Assembly: GCA_017539165.1 (NCBI GenBank)
Contig: JAFYHN010000085.1
Span: 1 to 64,000, forward strand
Direction of reading: 5' to 3'
Source of the DNA: Eubacterium sp.
GTDB lineage: Bacteria; Bacillota; Clostridia; Lachnospirales; Lachnospiraceae
DNA length: 64,000 nucleotides
Below the pieces are notes generated by a model that worked only from the letters and a program-made list of their open reading frames with translations, was not told where the DNA came from and ran no database searches. Below are positions 44,826 through 53,944 of this stretch, piece after piece (within the stretch, counting starts at the first letter, position 1; every line of letters starts with the position of its first letter). A program made the translations under genes and the position numbers.

Positions 44826-44837
44826 CTATTTATTACA

Positions 44838-45656
44838 TTAATACTTCAGAAAATATCCGGGAACAGCATAAAGCTCCCTAACATAATATGTCGGAAATAA
44901 CCAACCCGCAGTTTTAGCCGAAACAGGTATTGATTCAAGTCCGTATTTATATGCAAGTCTTCTTGCACGATATTCATGGAACTCGTTTGTCACCATCGCA
45001 ACTGTTTTTCCAAGTCCTTCTCTTTCCATAATCTCTTTACTGAATGTAAGGTTCTCTGCCGTTGTTGTCGACTTATCTTCCTGATATATCCTGCTTCCAT
45101 CGATTCCCTTCTTAACAAGGTAATCGTACATACACTCAGCTTCCGGAATACTTTCACCCGGTCCCTGTCCGCCGGATACAATACAAACCGCATCCGGATG
45201 ATCAACCATATATTCATACGCCGCATCCAGTCGTTCTCTCAGCATAAGACTTGGCGACGTTCCTCTTACCTGACAGCCAAGCACCAAAAGGACATGAGCA
45301 CTTTTCCCAGCGCCACCTTCTTCTGAACGCATAAACAAGCTATCTACTACAGCCCCACGATAAAGCAGGATTGTAATACCTATTGCACCAACGATCACAA
45401 GTCCCACAAGAAAAGACAAAATGACAAGAATCCTTTTAGCCACTTTCTTCTCCCACAAAAAACTCAGAACTTTCTTCACCTGATTCCATAACAGGACCAC
45501 TCCGATCAAAACAATAGCAACAGCTATTCCGGTAAGATTCCCTACATTACGGATACCAACCGAGATTGGCGTTACAAAAATCGAAAACAGATATACTCCG
45601 AACAGAAGCACTATCAGCCTCATTATTAAATTCGAAATCTTAATCTTATCTCTCAT
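44838..45656 (-). CDS. YdcF/ElyC family membrane protein (DUF218)
   Basis: This is a 272-residue protein with three N-terminal hydrophobic segments (residues 10-30, 35-55, 72-95) and a DUF218 domain. The domain blocks are LLVLGCQVRGTSPSLMLRERLD, then CIVSGGQGPGESIPEAECM, MYDYLVKKGI and MVTNEFHEYRARRLAYKYGL. DUF218 proteins have roles linked to envelope polysaccharide or vancomycin sensitivity (SanA, ElyC) in enterobacteria; the role here is unknown. It is a single gene between two terminators. Confidence 0.85.
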   Translation of the reverse strand: MRDKIKISNLIMRLIVLLFGVYLFSIFVTPISVGIRNVGNLTGIAVAIVLIGVVLLWNQVKKVLSFLWEKKVAKRILVILSFLVGLVIVGAIGITILLYRGAVVDSLFMRSEEGGAGKSAHVLLVLGCQVRGTSPSLMLRERLDAAYEYMVDHPDAVCIVSGGQGPGESIPEAECMYDYLVKKGIDGSRIYQEDKSTTTAENLTFSKEIMEREGLGKTVAMVTNEFHEYRARRLAYKYGLESIPVSAKTAGWLFPTYYVRELYAVPGYFLKY

Positions 45657-45692
45657 ACTTACTTTTTATCCTTCACACTATGAAAATAAAAA

Positions 45693-45722
45693 CGCAGGAC
45701 AAAGGTTCATCTCTGCCCCGCG
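45693..45722 (-). terminator. Terminator after the 2-oxoacid oxidoreductase operon
   Basis: On the minus strand CGCGGGGCA pairs with TGTCCTGCG through two G-T pairs, and TTTTTATTTTC follows. It lies 11 bp past the porB stop. Confidence 0.75.
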
Positions 45723-45733
45723 AAACAAGCATA

Positions 45734-46672
45734 TTATGCTTCACATCTTTTGAGAAGCTCTTCCCATCTCTTATCAACTTCTGCCTGGAATTCTTCGAGG
45801 AGTCCCTCATTTCCAGCCTTGAAGAGATGCTTGAATCTTCCCTGTTCTTTAAGGAAGTCTTCGATAGGAAGCTTATTCTTTGGCTTATAGCTGAGAATCC
45901 ACTTTCCATCAATAACTTCAAACAGTGGCCAGTAGCATGTATCTACTGCCAGTTTACAGATCTTTGCCATATCTGCAGCATCAAATCTCCATCCTCTTGG
46001 ACATGGTGCCATTACGTTAAGGAATGCAGGTCCCGGTGTGTAGATAGCCTTTTCTGACTTCTCATACAGATCCTTCATACCTGATGTAAATGTTGACTGT
46101 CCAACATATGGAATGTTGTGAGCAGCCATGATAGCTGCAAGGTCTTTTCTAGACTGAACTTTACCTGTACTTACTTTACCTACAGGTGTAGTAGTTGTAT
46201 CTGCAAATCTAGGTGTAGCTGATGATCTCTGGATACCTGTGTTCATGTATGCTCCGTTGTCGTAGCAAACATAAACCATATCATGTCCACGTTCCATAGC
46301 TCCTGAAAGTGACTGGAACCCGATATCGTATGTACCACCATCACCACCGAATGTTATAAACTTATATGTTGTATCCTCATCAATACGTCCTCTCTTCTTG
46401 AGAGCGTTGTATGCAGTCTCAACACCTGAAAGTGTAGCTCCTGCACAAGCAAATGCATTGTGGATATAACTGTCCTGATATGCTGTATAAGGATAAAGAT
46501 ATGTAGAAACCTCAAGACATCCTGTAGCATTTCCGATAACCGCCTTATCCTCTTCCTTAAGTGCACGAAGCACTGTTCTTGCTGTGATAGCAGCGCCACA
46601 GCCAGCGCAAAGTCTATGTCCCGGAGTAAGTCGCTCAGGCTTACTCATAACTTCTTTAAGATTATATGCCAT
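45734..46672 (-). CDS. porB: 2-oxoacid:ferredoxin oxidoreductase, beta subunit
   Basis: This is the thiamine pyrophosphate-binding subunit, 312 residues. The Fe-S ligand motif CAGCGAAIT is at the N-terminus (near residue 22). The ThDP motif is GDGGTYDIGF, followed by NGAYMNTGIQRSSATP. Four-subunit enzymes of this order oxidise pyruvate (or another 2-oxoacid) to acyl-CoA, with reduction of ferredoxin. It is the last gene of the gamma-delta-alpha-beta operon. Pyruvate is the best guess, but a branched-chain oxoacid cannot be excluded. Confidence 0.93.
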   Translation of the reverse strand: MAYNLKEVMSKPERLTPGHRLCAGCGAAITARTVLRALKEEDKAVIGNATGCLEVSTYLYPYTAYQDSYIHNAFACAGATLSGVETAYNALKKRGRIDEDTTYKFITFGGDGGTYDIGFQSLSGAMERGHDMVYVCYDNGAYMNTGIQRSSATPRFADTTTTPVGKVSTGKVQSRKDLAAIMAAHNIPYVGQSTFTSGMKDLYEKSEKAIYTPGPAFLNVMAPCPRGWRFDAADMAKICKLAVDTCYWPLFEVIDGKWILSYKPKNKLPIEDFLKEQGRFKHLFKAGNEGLLEEFQAEVDKRWEELLKRCEA

Positions 46673-46686
46673 TGTACTTCTCCTTC

Positions 46687-48093
46687 TTATTCTACATCTG
46701 TGATCTTAACACCATCTCCTGAGAGTCTGATGTCCATGTTATCAGGTCCCTTGAACTCTGCAAACTCGTCAACAACTTCTGCATCTCTGTCTCTGAGACC
46801 TACATACTTAAACTGCTGAGGTTCAACTCCACGTCTTACTATCTCACGGATATCCTTAAATACATCTCTTGCTTCCTTAACAGTATAATCACGTCCGCCA
46901 AGTCCGTAGAAGTAATTAACTACAGGAATCTTCATACCTGCATCATACATAGCCGCCTTAAGTTCTGAACCAAGAGGACCACCCATTCCCGTGAAGCTCT
47001 CTGCTCTGTCAAGAATAGCTACTGCCTGACAGTTCTTAAGTGCCTCTGCAAGTTCCTCTCCTGGGAATGGTCTGAATACTCTTACCTTAATCATTCCGAC
47101 ATGTATTCCATACTCACGAAGCTTGTCTACCGCATCCTTTGTCTGACCTGCTGCAGAACCCATGATAACGATAGCGTACTTGGCATCTTCCATTCTGTAT
47201 TCTTCGAAAAGGCCATACTTACGTCCTGAAACCTTCTCATATTCCTCACAAACATCAAGAATAACCTTCTTTGCATTCTTCATGCCTGCTCTCTGGTTGA
47301 ACTTTGTTTCCATATAGAATGGTGAGTTAGCATATGGTCCTACTGCCATTGGCATATCCTTGTTAAGAAGGAAGTTGTCAGGCTCATACTTTCCAACAAA
47401 GTTACGTACTGAATCAGTATCCAGAGTTTCTATATTCATAACTGCATGGCTTGTGATGAATCCATCGTAGCATACCATCATCGGAAGCATTACGTCCGGA
47501 TGTTCTGTTACACGATAAGCCATGATAAAGTTATCATATGCTTCTTCATTTGTCTCAGCATATACCTGAAGCCATCCACTGTCTCTTGCGCCCATACTAT
47601 CTGAATGATCACAGTTGATGTTAAGAGGTCCTGTAAGAGTTCTGTTTACAAGGCAAAGTACAAGCGGAAGTCTGTCTGAAGCTGCTATGTAAAGCTCTTC
47701 CCACATGAATGCAAGACCTGCTGATGATGTAGCTGTAAGTGCTCTTGCACCTGCAGCAGATGCACCGATTGCAGCACTCATTGAGCTGTGCTCTGACTCA
47801 ACAGGGATAAACTCTGTATCAATCTCTCCATTTGATATATATGTTGATACCATCTGTGGAAGTTCTGTAGATGGTGTAATAGGGAATGCCGGCATAACAT
47901 CAGGATTAACCTGCTTTATAGCCAGTGCAACTGCTTCATTTCCTGACATTCTGTCTCTCTTCTTTGCAGCCGTTCCCTGAATCTTGTTCTTACTCGCTTC
48001 CTTCTTCTGCTCTCTGTATTCAGCATCATAAGGACTCTTACTTTCTCTTGATGGCACATCTATAGGACGTACCTTTTTCTCGTTATCTGCCAT
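46687..48093 (-). CDS. porA: 2-oxoacid:ferredoxin oxidoreductase, alpha subunit
   Basis: This is a 468-residue subunit that carries the substrate pyrimidine-binding and transketolase-like C-terminal domains. Visible are MSGNEAVALAIKQVNPDVMPAFPITPSTELPQMV, then EHSSMSAAIGASAAGARALTATS and a DVMLPMMVCYDGFITSHAVMNIE block. A basic, hydrophilic N-terminal extension of about 50 residues precedes the usual start. It is the third gene of the operon, 14 bp before porB. Confidence 0.93.
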   Translation of the reverse strand: MADNEKKVRPIDVPSRESKSPYDAEYREQKKEASKNKIQGTAAKKRDRMSGNEAVALAIKQVNPDVMPAFPITPSTELPQMVSTYISNGEIDTEFIPVESEHSSMSAAIGASAAGARALTATSSAGLAFMWEELYIAASDRLPLVLCLVNRTLTGPLNINCDHSDSMGARDSGWLQVYAETNEEAYDNFIMAYRVTEHPDVMLPMMVCYDGFITSHAVMNIETLDTDSVRNFVGKYEPDNFLLNKDMPMAVGPYANSPFYMETKFNQRAGMKNAKKVILDVCEEYEKVSGRKYGLFEEYRMEDAKYAIVIMGSAAGQTKDAVDKLREYGIHVGMIKVRVFRPFPGEELAEALKNCQAVAILDRAESFTGMGGPLGSELKAAMYDAGMKIPVVNYFYGLGGRDYTVKEARDVFKDIREIVRRGVEPQQFKYVGLRDRDAEVVDEFAEFKGPDNMDIRLSGDGVKITDVE

Positions 48094-48094
48094 C

Positions 48095-48409
48095 TTACAG
48101 TCCCTCCCTCATTGTTATTGCACCGAAGGAGCAGCAGCCTACACAGATACCGCAACCCTTACAATGATCATAATCGAAATCCTGTCTCTTTCCATCAACT
48201 ACAGGAATAGATGAGTCAGGACACATAGGAGCGCACAGAAGGCACTGAACACATTTGTCCCAATCTATAACAGGTGTCTGAGTTCTCCACTCACCTGTAT
48301 TGAAGCTGACAGCTCCGCCACCGCCGTATACGGCATTACCTGGAGTAATATCCTGATATGGAGCCTTTTCATTTAATTTTGTTATATCGAGTCTTTCTTT
48401 ATTCGCCAT
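48095..48409 (-). CDS. porD: 2-oxoacid:ferredoxin oxidoreductase, delta (4Fe-4S) subunit
   Basis: This is a 104-residue ferredoxin-like subunit with two four-Cys clusters: CVQCLLCAPMCPD and CKGCGICVGCCSFGA. It transfers electrons from the ThDP subunit. It ends one base before porA and overlaps the porC stop region by one base, so the whole operon is coupled. Confidence 0.95.
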   Translation of the reverse strand: MANKERLDITKLNEKAPYQDITPGNAVYGGGGAVSFNTGEWRTQTPVIDWDKCVQCLLCAPMCPDSSIPVVDGKRQDFDYDHCKGCGICVGCCSFGAITMREGL

Positions 48410-48981
48410 TACTGCACCTCCTGAAATGCACGCTCAAGAGCCTTCATATTTCCATCGATTACTTCTGGCTTCTTAGCGAACTTATGCTGGTATGAGCCTC
48501 TCATCTGCTCAAGGAAATCCTGCTGTGACATTATGCCGGATACCTTTACTATAGCAGCAAGCATAGGCGAATTCGGGAAGTATTTACCAAGTGTTTCCAT
48601 CGATATCTTACGCGCATCGATAGTGTAAACATCTCCTTCATATCCCTTGAGAAGTGGAATAATCTCTTCTTTAGGCTTTGCAGTATTGATGACAATGGCA
48701 CCATCCTTGTTAAGACCTGAAGTAACATCCACGCTGTGAAGAAGTGTTTCATCAACTACCACAACATAATCCGGATTATATATATTAGAATGATTTCTGA
48801 TCTCCACATCACTAAGTCTGTTATAGGCTGTAATAGGAGCGCCCATTCTTTCCGGACCATATTCCGGGAATCCCTGCACATACATTCCCGTGTTAAATGC
48901 AACGTCTGCAAGCAGCAGTGCAGCAGTCTTGGCACCTTGTCCACCACGACCATGCCACCTGATTTCAATAGCTTTACTCAT
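48409..48981 (-). CDS. porG: 2-oxoacid:ferredoxin oxidoreductase, gamma subunit
   Basis: This is a 190-residue subunit of the POR gamma type. The glycine-rich motif RWHGRGGQGAKTAALLLA is at the start, followed by EYGPERMGAPITAYNRLSD. It is the first gene of the operon, with AGGAGG 7 nt before the ATG, and the extended -10 promoter lies just upstream. Confidence 0.93.
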   Translation of the reverse strand: MSKAIEIRWHGRGGQGAKTAALLLADVAFNTGMYVQGFPEYGPERMGAPITAYNRLSDVEIRNHSNIYNPDYVVVVDETLLHSVDVTSGLNKDGAIVINTAKPKEEIIPLLKGYEGDVYTIDARKISMETLGKYFPNSPMLAAIVKVSGIMSQQDFLEQMRGSYQHKFAKKPEVIDGNMKALERAFQEVQ

Positions 48982-49014
48982 GATAAAATCCTCCTAGGAA
49001 AAAAACGCCTTTAG

Positions 49015-49020
49015 ATTCTA
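49015..49020 (-). promoter_or_regulatory. Extended -10 promoter of the por operon
   Basis: TGCTAGAAT on the minus strand is an extended -10 (TGnTAtAAT type). A TTTAAA hexamer lies about 17 bp further upstream. The predicted start is about 26 bp before porG. Confidence 0.6.
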
Positions 49021-49169
49021 GCACAAAACAATTATTTTTTAAAGAAAAATTTATAATCGCTTCATTTTAACAAGATTCACAAAAACAAACCGCCACTTGT
49101 CATTTCGGTGATTTACGGATATACTCTTGTGTATGTGTGCAAAAAAGGTTTTTGAAAGGAAGCAAAGCA

Positions 49170-51503
49170 TTGAGAGATATAACGATTGCCATTACAGCGG
49201 CAAGTTACAGCGGAAATAAAGGAGCCGCAGCCATGTTGCAAAGCTCCATCCGTCAACTTCGCGAGAAGTACGGACACAGTTTAAATATTAACCTGATGAG
49301 TGTTTACCCTTCGGAGGATAAGAAACAGGTTCCGTGGGATTTCATTTCGATCATTTCATGTAAACCGGAGCAGTTATTGTTTCTGGCTTTTCCTCTTGCA
49401 GTTTTATACCGGTTGTTTATCTGGTGCCCTCCGATCAGGAAGCTGATTGAGAAAAACAAGATTATCGCTGCATATCGCAAAACCGATCTCGTCGTGGATG
49501 AAGCCGGAATCTCATTTGTGGACAGCAGAGGCTTTGTCATGAACACATATGCATTTGTCTGTGCAGCGGTACCACTTTTGGTGGGGACACCTGTTGTGAA
49601 GTATTCGCAGGCGATGGGAACATTTAAAAACGGCTGGAACCGCTTCCTGGCCAAGTGGATCCTTCCCAAGCTCAAACTCGTGATTGCCAGAGGTGACGGT
49701 ACACTTCAAAATCTGAAAGAGATCGGCATTACAGAGAATGTCAGACTCTGTGCGGACGGTGCCTTTACCATGGAGGATGATGAAAAGGCAGCACAAAAGG
49801 TGGAAGCCAGATGCAAAGAAGATTCTTTCTGGAATGGGAAAGTGGTAGGACTGTCGATCAGCTCGGTGGTGCTGAAAAAGTGTACGAAACTTGGAATTGA
49901 TTACAAGACCGTTATGGTCGAGTTCATAGAGTATCTAAACAAACGTGGATATGGAGTGTTTATGCTGGCGAATGCGGCAAGAATCCATTCCGAAAAGCCA
50001 CGCAATAACGATCTGATGATTGGTGATGCCATCTACGAGGCGATAGAAGACAAATCAATGGTACGCTGGTATCACGAAGAAATGGATGCCGAGGAGATTC
50101 GTGAGTATATCGATCACTGTAAGTATCTTGTCGCATCCAGATTCCATGCGATGATCGGAGCCCTTCAAAAACAGGTTCCGGTGCTTTTAATAGGATGGAG
50201 TCATAAATATCAGGAAGTTCTGGATATGTTTGAACTCGGACAGTATGCTGCTGATTTTTCAAAGCTAGATCTGGCGGAGCTGAAGAGCAGCTTTGAAAAA
50301 TTTGAACAGGATGAGGAAGTCATCCGTAAGAAACTCTCCGATCACCATGCGGACGTCATGGAAAGCTCCCGCAACAATATCCAATATATATCGGAAGTAA
50401 TCGATGAAGTATGTAAGAAACCGCCCAAAAGCGGTAAGCTGTTTGATTACGCTCACACGGAAAAGTATCTGGGGGAGCATATCGCCTGCAGAATGGGATA
50501 CGCAAAAGACGTAGAAATGCGCAAAAACGTATCCAGCGGCGGAATGGTGACCGCTCTTTTATGCCATTTGCTTAGAACAGGACAGATTGACGGTGCATGG
50601 GTAACCAAACTGGCAATCCGCGACGGACAGTTGACATATGATACATTTATCGCAACAAGCGAAGAAGAGATCAAAAGTGCATCTTCCAGCGTATATCTGA
50701 CTATGCCACTTATAAAGCATATTGATATGGTACGAAAATTTGACGGCAGGGTTGCAGTTGTTCTCATTCCCTGTCAGATGCGTTCCCTCTGCGCCATGTT
50801 GGAAAAAGATAAGCAGTTGAGAGACAAGATTGTATTGAAACTGGGACTGTACTGCTGTGGAAGCTGCTGTGACAAGGCAACTCTGTTACCGATCAAAAAA
50901 CAGGGGATCAGCCTTGAAAATGCCGTTCACCTGTATTATAAGAGAGGTCACTGGAGAGGTCAGTCCTCTATTCAGTATTCGGACGGTTCAGAAGTCTCAT
51001 TCTCATATGCCAAGACGATCTGTGCCTACAAAAATGCGTATTATTTTGCGCAGAACAGTTGTATGGTCTGCCAGGATCAGTATGCAAAGAATGCGGATAT
51101 CAGTTTCGGTGATATCTGGTTAAAGGAGATGAAAAGCAATCCGATCAAGCATACCAGCTGCGTGATCCGTAACGAAAAGGCGATGGAAATGTATCAGTCG
51201 GCGGTAGATGCCGGGGTACTTGTGGACAGTCATATCAGTGACACCAAGATTATCAGAAGCCAGAAACGTGCTTTGGTATTTAAATATAATCTGGCAAAAG
51301 CCAAAACGGAGTATTACAAAAAACAGGGTAAGAATATCAAGCTGGATGATTCTGCCAAGTGTAAATGGAATCACAGACTTGCCTATTATCTTGCGTGCAG
51401 AAACAAGGCATATTCTGAAGAAAACTATGACAAACTCGAAAAAAAGCCGATGTGGCTTATCTACTATTATATGTGCTTTATCAGAGCACTGTTAAGTTTT
51501 TAG
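49170..51503 (+). CDS. Polysaccharide pyruvyl transferase fused to an FrhB-type domain
   Basis: This is a 777-residue fusion. The N-terminal part (about 3-400) matches polysaccharide pyruvyl transferases (CsaB type): TIAITAASYSGNKGAAAML, then LVVDEAGISFVDS, KYSQAMGTF and the ASRFHAMIGALQ active-site block (His near 326). The C-terminal part (about 430-700) resembles the coenzyme F420 hydrogenase/dehydrogenase beta-subunit family: SSGGMVTALLCHLL, LIPCQMRSLC, LYCCGSCC and CMVCQD with ADISFGDIW. The usual N-terminal 4Fe-4S motifs of FrhB are absent. I start it at a TTG with AAAGGAAGC before it; a GTG at 49137 is possible. Higher GC than the neighbours suggests transfer. A role in envelope glycan modification is inferred. 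Confidence 0.85.
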   Translation: MRDITIAITAASYSGNKGAAAMLQSSIRQLREKYGHSLNINLMSVYPSEDKKQVPWDFISIISCKPEQLLFLAFPLAVLYRLFIWCPPIRKLIEKNKIIAAYRKTDLVVDEAGISFVDSRGFVMNTYAFVCAAVPLLVGTPVVKYSQAMGTFKNGWNRFLAKWILPKLKLVIARGDGTLQNLKEIGITENVRLCADGAFTMEDDEKAAQKVEARCKEDSFWNGKVVGLSISSVVLKKCTKLGIDYKTVMVEFIEYLNKRGYGVFMLANAARIHSEKPRNNDLMIGDAIYEAIEDKSMVRWYHEEMDAEEIREYIDHCKYLVASRFHAMIGALQKQVPVLLIGWSHKYQEVLDMFELGQYAADFSKLDLAELKSSFEKFEQDEEVIRKKLSDHHADVMESSRNNIQYISEVIDEVCKKPPKSGKLFDYAHTEKYLGEHIACRMGYAKDVEMRKNVSSGGMVTALLCHLLRTGQIDGAWVTKLAIRDGQLTYDTFIATSEEEIKSASSSVYLTMPLIKHIDMVRKFDGRVAVVLIPCQMRSLCAMLEKDKQLRDKIVLKLGLYCCGSCCDKATLLPIKKQGISLENAVHLYYKRGHWRGQSSIQYSDGSEVSFSYAKTICAYKNAYYFAQNSCMVCQDQYAKNADISFGDIWLKEMKSNPIKHTSCVIRNEKAMEMYQSAVDAGVLVDSHISDTKIIRSQKRALVFKYNLAKAKTEYYKKQGKNIKLDDSAKCKWNHRLAYYLACRNKAYSEENYDKLEKKPMWLIYYYMCFIRALLSF

Positions 51504-51533
51504 GTTGGGCCGATTGTGTTAAAGGATAGAAAC

Positions 51534-52484
51534 ATGGAAGAACAAAACAATAAAAAGCAGACTATAAAAAAAATTATTAAACTTGTGGGAAAGGCTGTTT
51601 CCATCCTCTCCATTCTGTTTGTGATCAGAGCAATCTATAAGTTGGGTTTTGACTTTTCCAACATAGATAACTGGCCGATATTTATACTGGTTGTAATCAT
51701 CTGTGTGTTGATCAAGACCGGAACGGTATTTCTGTCCGGCTCGGCATGGTACGGATGGCTAGCTCTTTTTACCGGCAAAAAAGACAAACATAAAGAAGCG
51801 GTCGCAGTTTATGCCAAAGCCAATATCGGGAAGTATCTTCCGGGAAATGTGATGCATTATGTGGAGAGAAATCTTTTTGCGGGAAAACTGGGGATGAGCC
51901 AGAAAAAACTGGCGGCAGCTAGCGTATTGGAAGTACTGACATTGGTAAGTGTAGCATTTATCATGGCAGTGGTCGTTTCCGCTTCACAATTAAAGATCGC
52001 ACTCCATAAAGTAGGAGAATCCTATAAAGCAATGATCGCGCTTGTGATCGCACTTGGAATCCTTTTCGTTGCGGTAGTTTTTTTTGTATTTCGCAAAAAA
52101 ATCAAACAATTTCTGGAGGACGTCAGCCCGAAAGAACTGTTACTTACCGTTTTGCGCAACATGTTTTTAGACGGGATGGTACTATTTCTGTTGGGCTCTG
52201 TCATGGTTGTTCTGTACTGTTACATGGGGGGAACTTTTGAATTACAGACGGCGGCAAAGATCATCTCCGGCTATGTGATTGCGTGGGTACTCGGTTTTGT
52301 CGTTCCGGGAGCCCCAGGCGGGGTCGGAGTGCGGGAAATTGTAATCCTGTTACTACTCGAGAGTGTCATTGGTGGAGGACTCGTAACAACCTTGTCGATC
52401 ACACACAGACTGATCACGATCATAGGAGATTTTCTGGCCTATGTACTCAGATTGGCACTGGTTCCTGCAAAGCAAAAGGAATAA
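51534..52484 (+). CDS. Lysylphosphatidylglycerol synthase/flippase-like membrane protein (PF03706 type)
   Basis: This is a 316-residue membrane protein with about eight hydrophobic helices. The AKANIGKYLPGNVMHYVERN block and VPGAPGGVGVREIVIL near the C-terminus are characteristic of the YbhN/AglD/MprF-membrane-domain family. Such proteins move or modify lipid-linked sugars or lipids. The ATG at 51534 has AAAGGA 7 nt upstream. It is coupled to the pyruvyl transferase fusion gene (30 bp after it) and shares the high-GC codon use, so the two make one module. Confidence 0.85.
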   Translation: MEEQNNKKQTIKKIIKLVGKAVSILSILFVIRAIYKLGFDFSNIDNWPIFILVVIICVLIKTGTVFLSGSAWYGWLALFTGKKDKHKEAVAVYAKANIGKYLPGNVMHYVERNLFAGKLGMSQKKLAAASVLEVLTLVSVAFIMAVVVSASQLKIALHKVGESYKAMIALVIALGILFVAVVFFVFRKKIKQFLEDVSPKELLLTVLRNMFLDGMVLFLLGSVMVVLYCYMGGTFELQTAAKIISGYVIAWVLGFVVPGAPGGVGVREIVILLLLESVIGGGLVTTLSITHRLITIIGDFLAYVLRLALVPAKQKE

Positions 52485-52497
52485 ATTGTTCACCAAA

Positions 52498-52541
52498 AAG
52501 AATGTAGGAAGCACAATATTTTTCGTACATCCTACATTCTT
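52498..52541 (-). terminator. Terminator after the cyclase-DUF2589 operon
   Basis: AAGAATGTAGGA and TCCTACATTCTT form a 12-bp stem with a 20-nt loop, followed on the minus strand by TTTTTGG. On the plus strand no T tract follows the stem, so the minus strand is the better assignment. Confidence 0.8.
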
Positions 52542-52597
52542 ATGTAAAAAAGGGAAAATATAGAGCTCATCACTAATCAAAGAATACACTCAGATAA

Positions 52598-53611
52598 TCA
52601 TTCCCAAATTCTATCCGCAACATCCTGCAGATAGGTTCTATCTACACTATGAAGAAGGCTTGCTAATATCTCATCATCTTCTATCTTCCAATGATCAGCA
52701 ATATCAGTTCCCCACATCTGTAGATACTCTCTTATATCCTTACTTTGATCTACACTTTTATTGACATAAACACTTTCTATATCAATATCATTATTTAGTT
52801 CAACCCACGTACCATCAATACCATTAAAAAATGCTATCTCAAGAGACGGTAATGCAACCTTCTCAACAATTGGCACATATGGCTCGCTAATATATGTATG
52901 ATCAATATAGTTATCCTGAGCTCCATGCTGGATAGGACTGAATTCTAATGGTTCAAACCGTTCAATCAGTTCTTCATCAACAAACTCTCCTACCGCTGCC
53001 CTGCTCATACCATACAGCATTTTAGCCTCTGAAATAGAATCAGCCGGAAAATGCTCAATCTCTGTATCCGACACCACTCTCAGCACCTCGTGCATATCAT
53101 AATCACCTGCTATGAAATATTTAAATATATCATAAGTTTCTTCTTCAGATTCTTTGAGCACCTTGATTATCCAATCCAGAAGCGTTTCTATTCTATCAAA
53201 TTCGATATATCCCTGATTTGTACCTTCTACATGTCTGATATCATATTCATCTGAAAAACGTTCCACGCCTTTAGAAGATAAATATACACCTACTACTTGA
53301 CCATATTCATTCCTTCGTCCTACAAGTCCACATAATGCACCTTTTGCTTGATCAATATTATTCACGTGAAAATCAGCTTTTCGAAATATAACCGGATTCC
53401 TTAAAGCCACTTCTTCTGGTTTTATGGTCTTTGCCAGAATTTTATGTGGTTTAGCCGCCGCTCCAAGAGCAAGTTTGTCTATTGTATGTCTGCCTGCTGG
53501 TCGGAATGCGACTATCATTTTTCTATTAGTCATATATTCTATCAATCCGGAATAATGACGTTCTGAAATATAGGAAGCCTTTATCTCTTCTTCTATAGCA
53601 TCTTTTCTCAT
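52598..53611 (-). CDS. Putative edema-factor/ExoY-like nucleotidyl cyclase
   Basis: This is a 337-residue protein without a signal peptide or membrane helix. It shows the residue pattern of class II (anthrax edema factor, CyaA, ExoY) nucleotidyl cyclases. AFRP carries Arg37, followed by Lys54 and Lys61 in KPHKILAKT; the 17 and 7 residue spacings equal those of edema factor Arg329, Lys346 and Lys353 as I recall them. GDYDMHE has Asp170 and Asp172 (the metal pair) and QHGAQDNY has His229 and Asn234. The catalytic His351 equivalent is Leu59. The start at 53611 has GGGGG 9 nt upstream. It is the last gene of the DUF2589 operon. Activity, substrate (cAMP, cGMP, cUMP) and cofactor are unknown. Confidence 0.7.
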   Translation of the reverse strand: MRKDAIEEEIKASYISERHYSGLIEYMTNRKMIVAFRPAGRHTIDKLALGAAAKPHKILAKTIKPEEVALRNPVIFRKADFHVNNIDQAKGALCGLVGRRNEYGQVVGVYLSSKGVERFSDEYDIRHVEGTNQGYIEFDRIETLLDWIIKVLKESEEETYDIFKYFIAGDYDMHEVLRVVSDTEIEHFPADSISEAKMLYGMSRAAVGEFVDEELIERFEPLEFSPIQHGAQDNYIDHTYISEPYVPIVEKVALPSLEIAFFNGIDGTWVELNNDIDIESVYVNKSVDQSKDIREYLQMWGTDIADHWKIEDDEILASLLHSVDRTYLQDVADRIWE

Positions 53612-53634
53612 ATTTTTCACCCCCAATTCCTCTT

Positions 53635-53931
53635 TTATGAATCAGCCTCTTCTTCCCAAAATGGTTTACGTTTAAAACCAACATGGTATGTGACTTTCTC
53701 CATTATAAGCTCATGCTCGCCTACCTGATATCTGCCAATACATCTGTCTATACATAAAATTTTACCTTTAGGAAAGTCATTCAAGCAGCGGTTCAACAAT
53801 TGTAACTGCTTCTCTTTTGACTCCTCTGAAACAGGATTATTAGGATTGATGCTCCCTACAGTTACTAGTTTTACATAACCAACGTCATAAAGATTTAATT
53901 TTTCATTCCTATTTTCCATTTCCTGTCTCAC
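53635..53931 (-). CDS. Small protein of unknown function in the cyclase-DUF2589 operon
   Basis: This is a 98-residue soluble protein that I do not recognise. A charged N-terminus is followed by YVKLVTVGSINPNNPVSEES, then the KILCIDRCIGRYQVGEHEL stretch with two Cys and a short basic C-terminus ending HVGFKRKPFWEEE. The start is a GTG with GGAG 7 nt upstream. It lies directly before the cyclase gene (23 bp), so it may be a partner, chaperone or inhibitor of it. This is inference from position alone. Confidence 0.65.
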   Translation of the reverse strand: MRQEMENRNEKLNLYDVGYVKLVTVGSINPNNPVSEESKEKQLQLLNRCLNDFPKGKILCIDRCIGRYQVGEHELIMEKVTYHVGFKRKPFWEEEADS

Positions 53932-53944
53932 TTTCTATCTCCGA

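Noticed and set aside
49170..51503. True F420-dependent hydrogenase or methanogen gene
   Set aside because: FrhB-type domains are common in glycan clusters of Firmicutes and Bacteroidetes; no other F420 genes are present.
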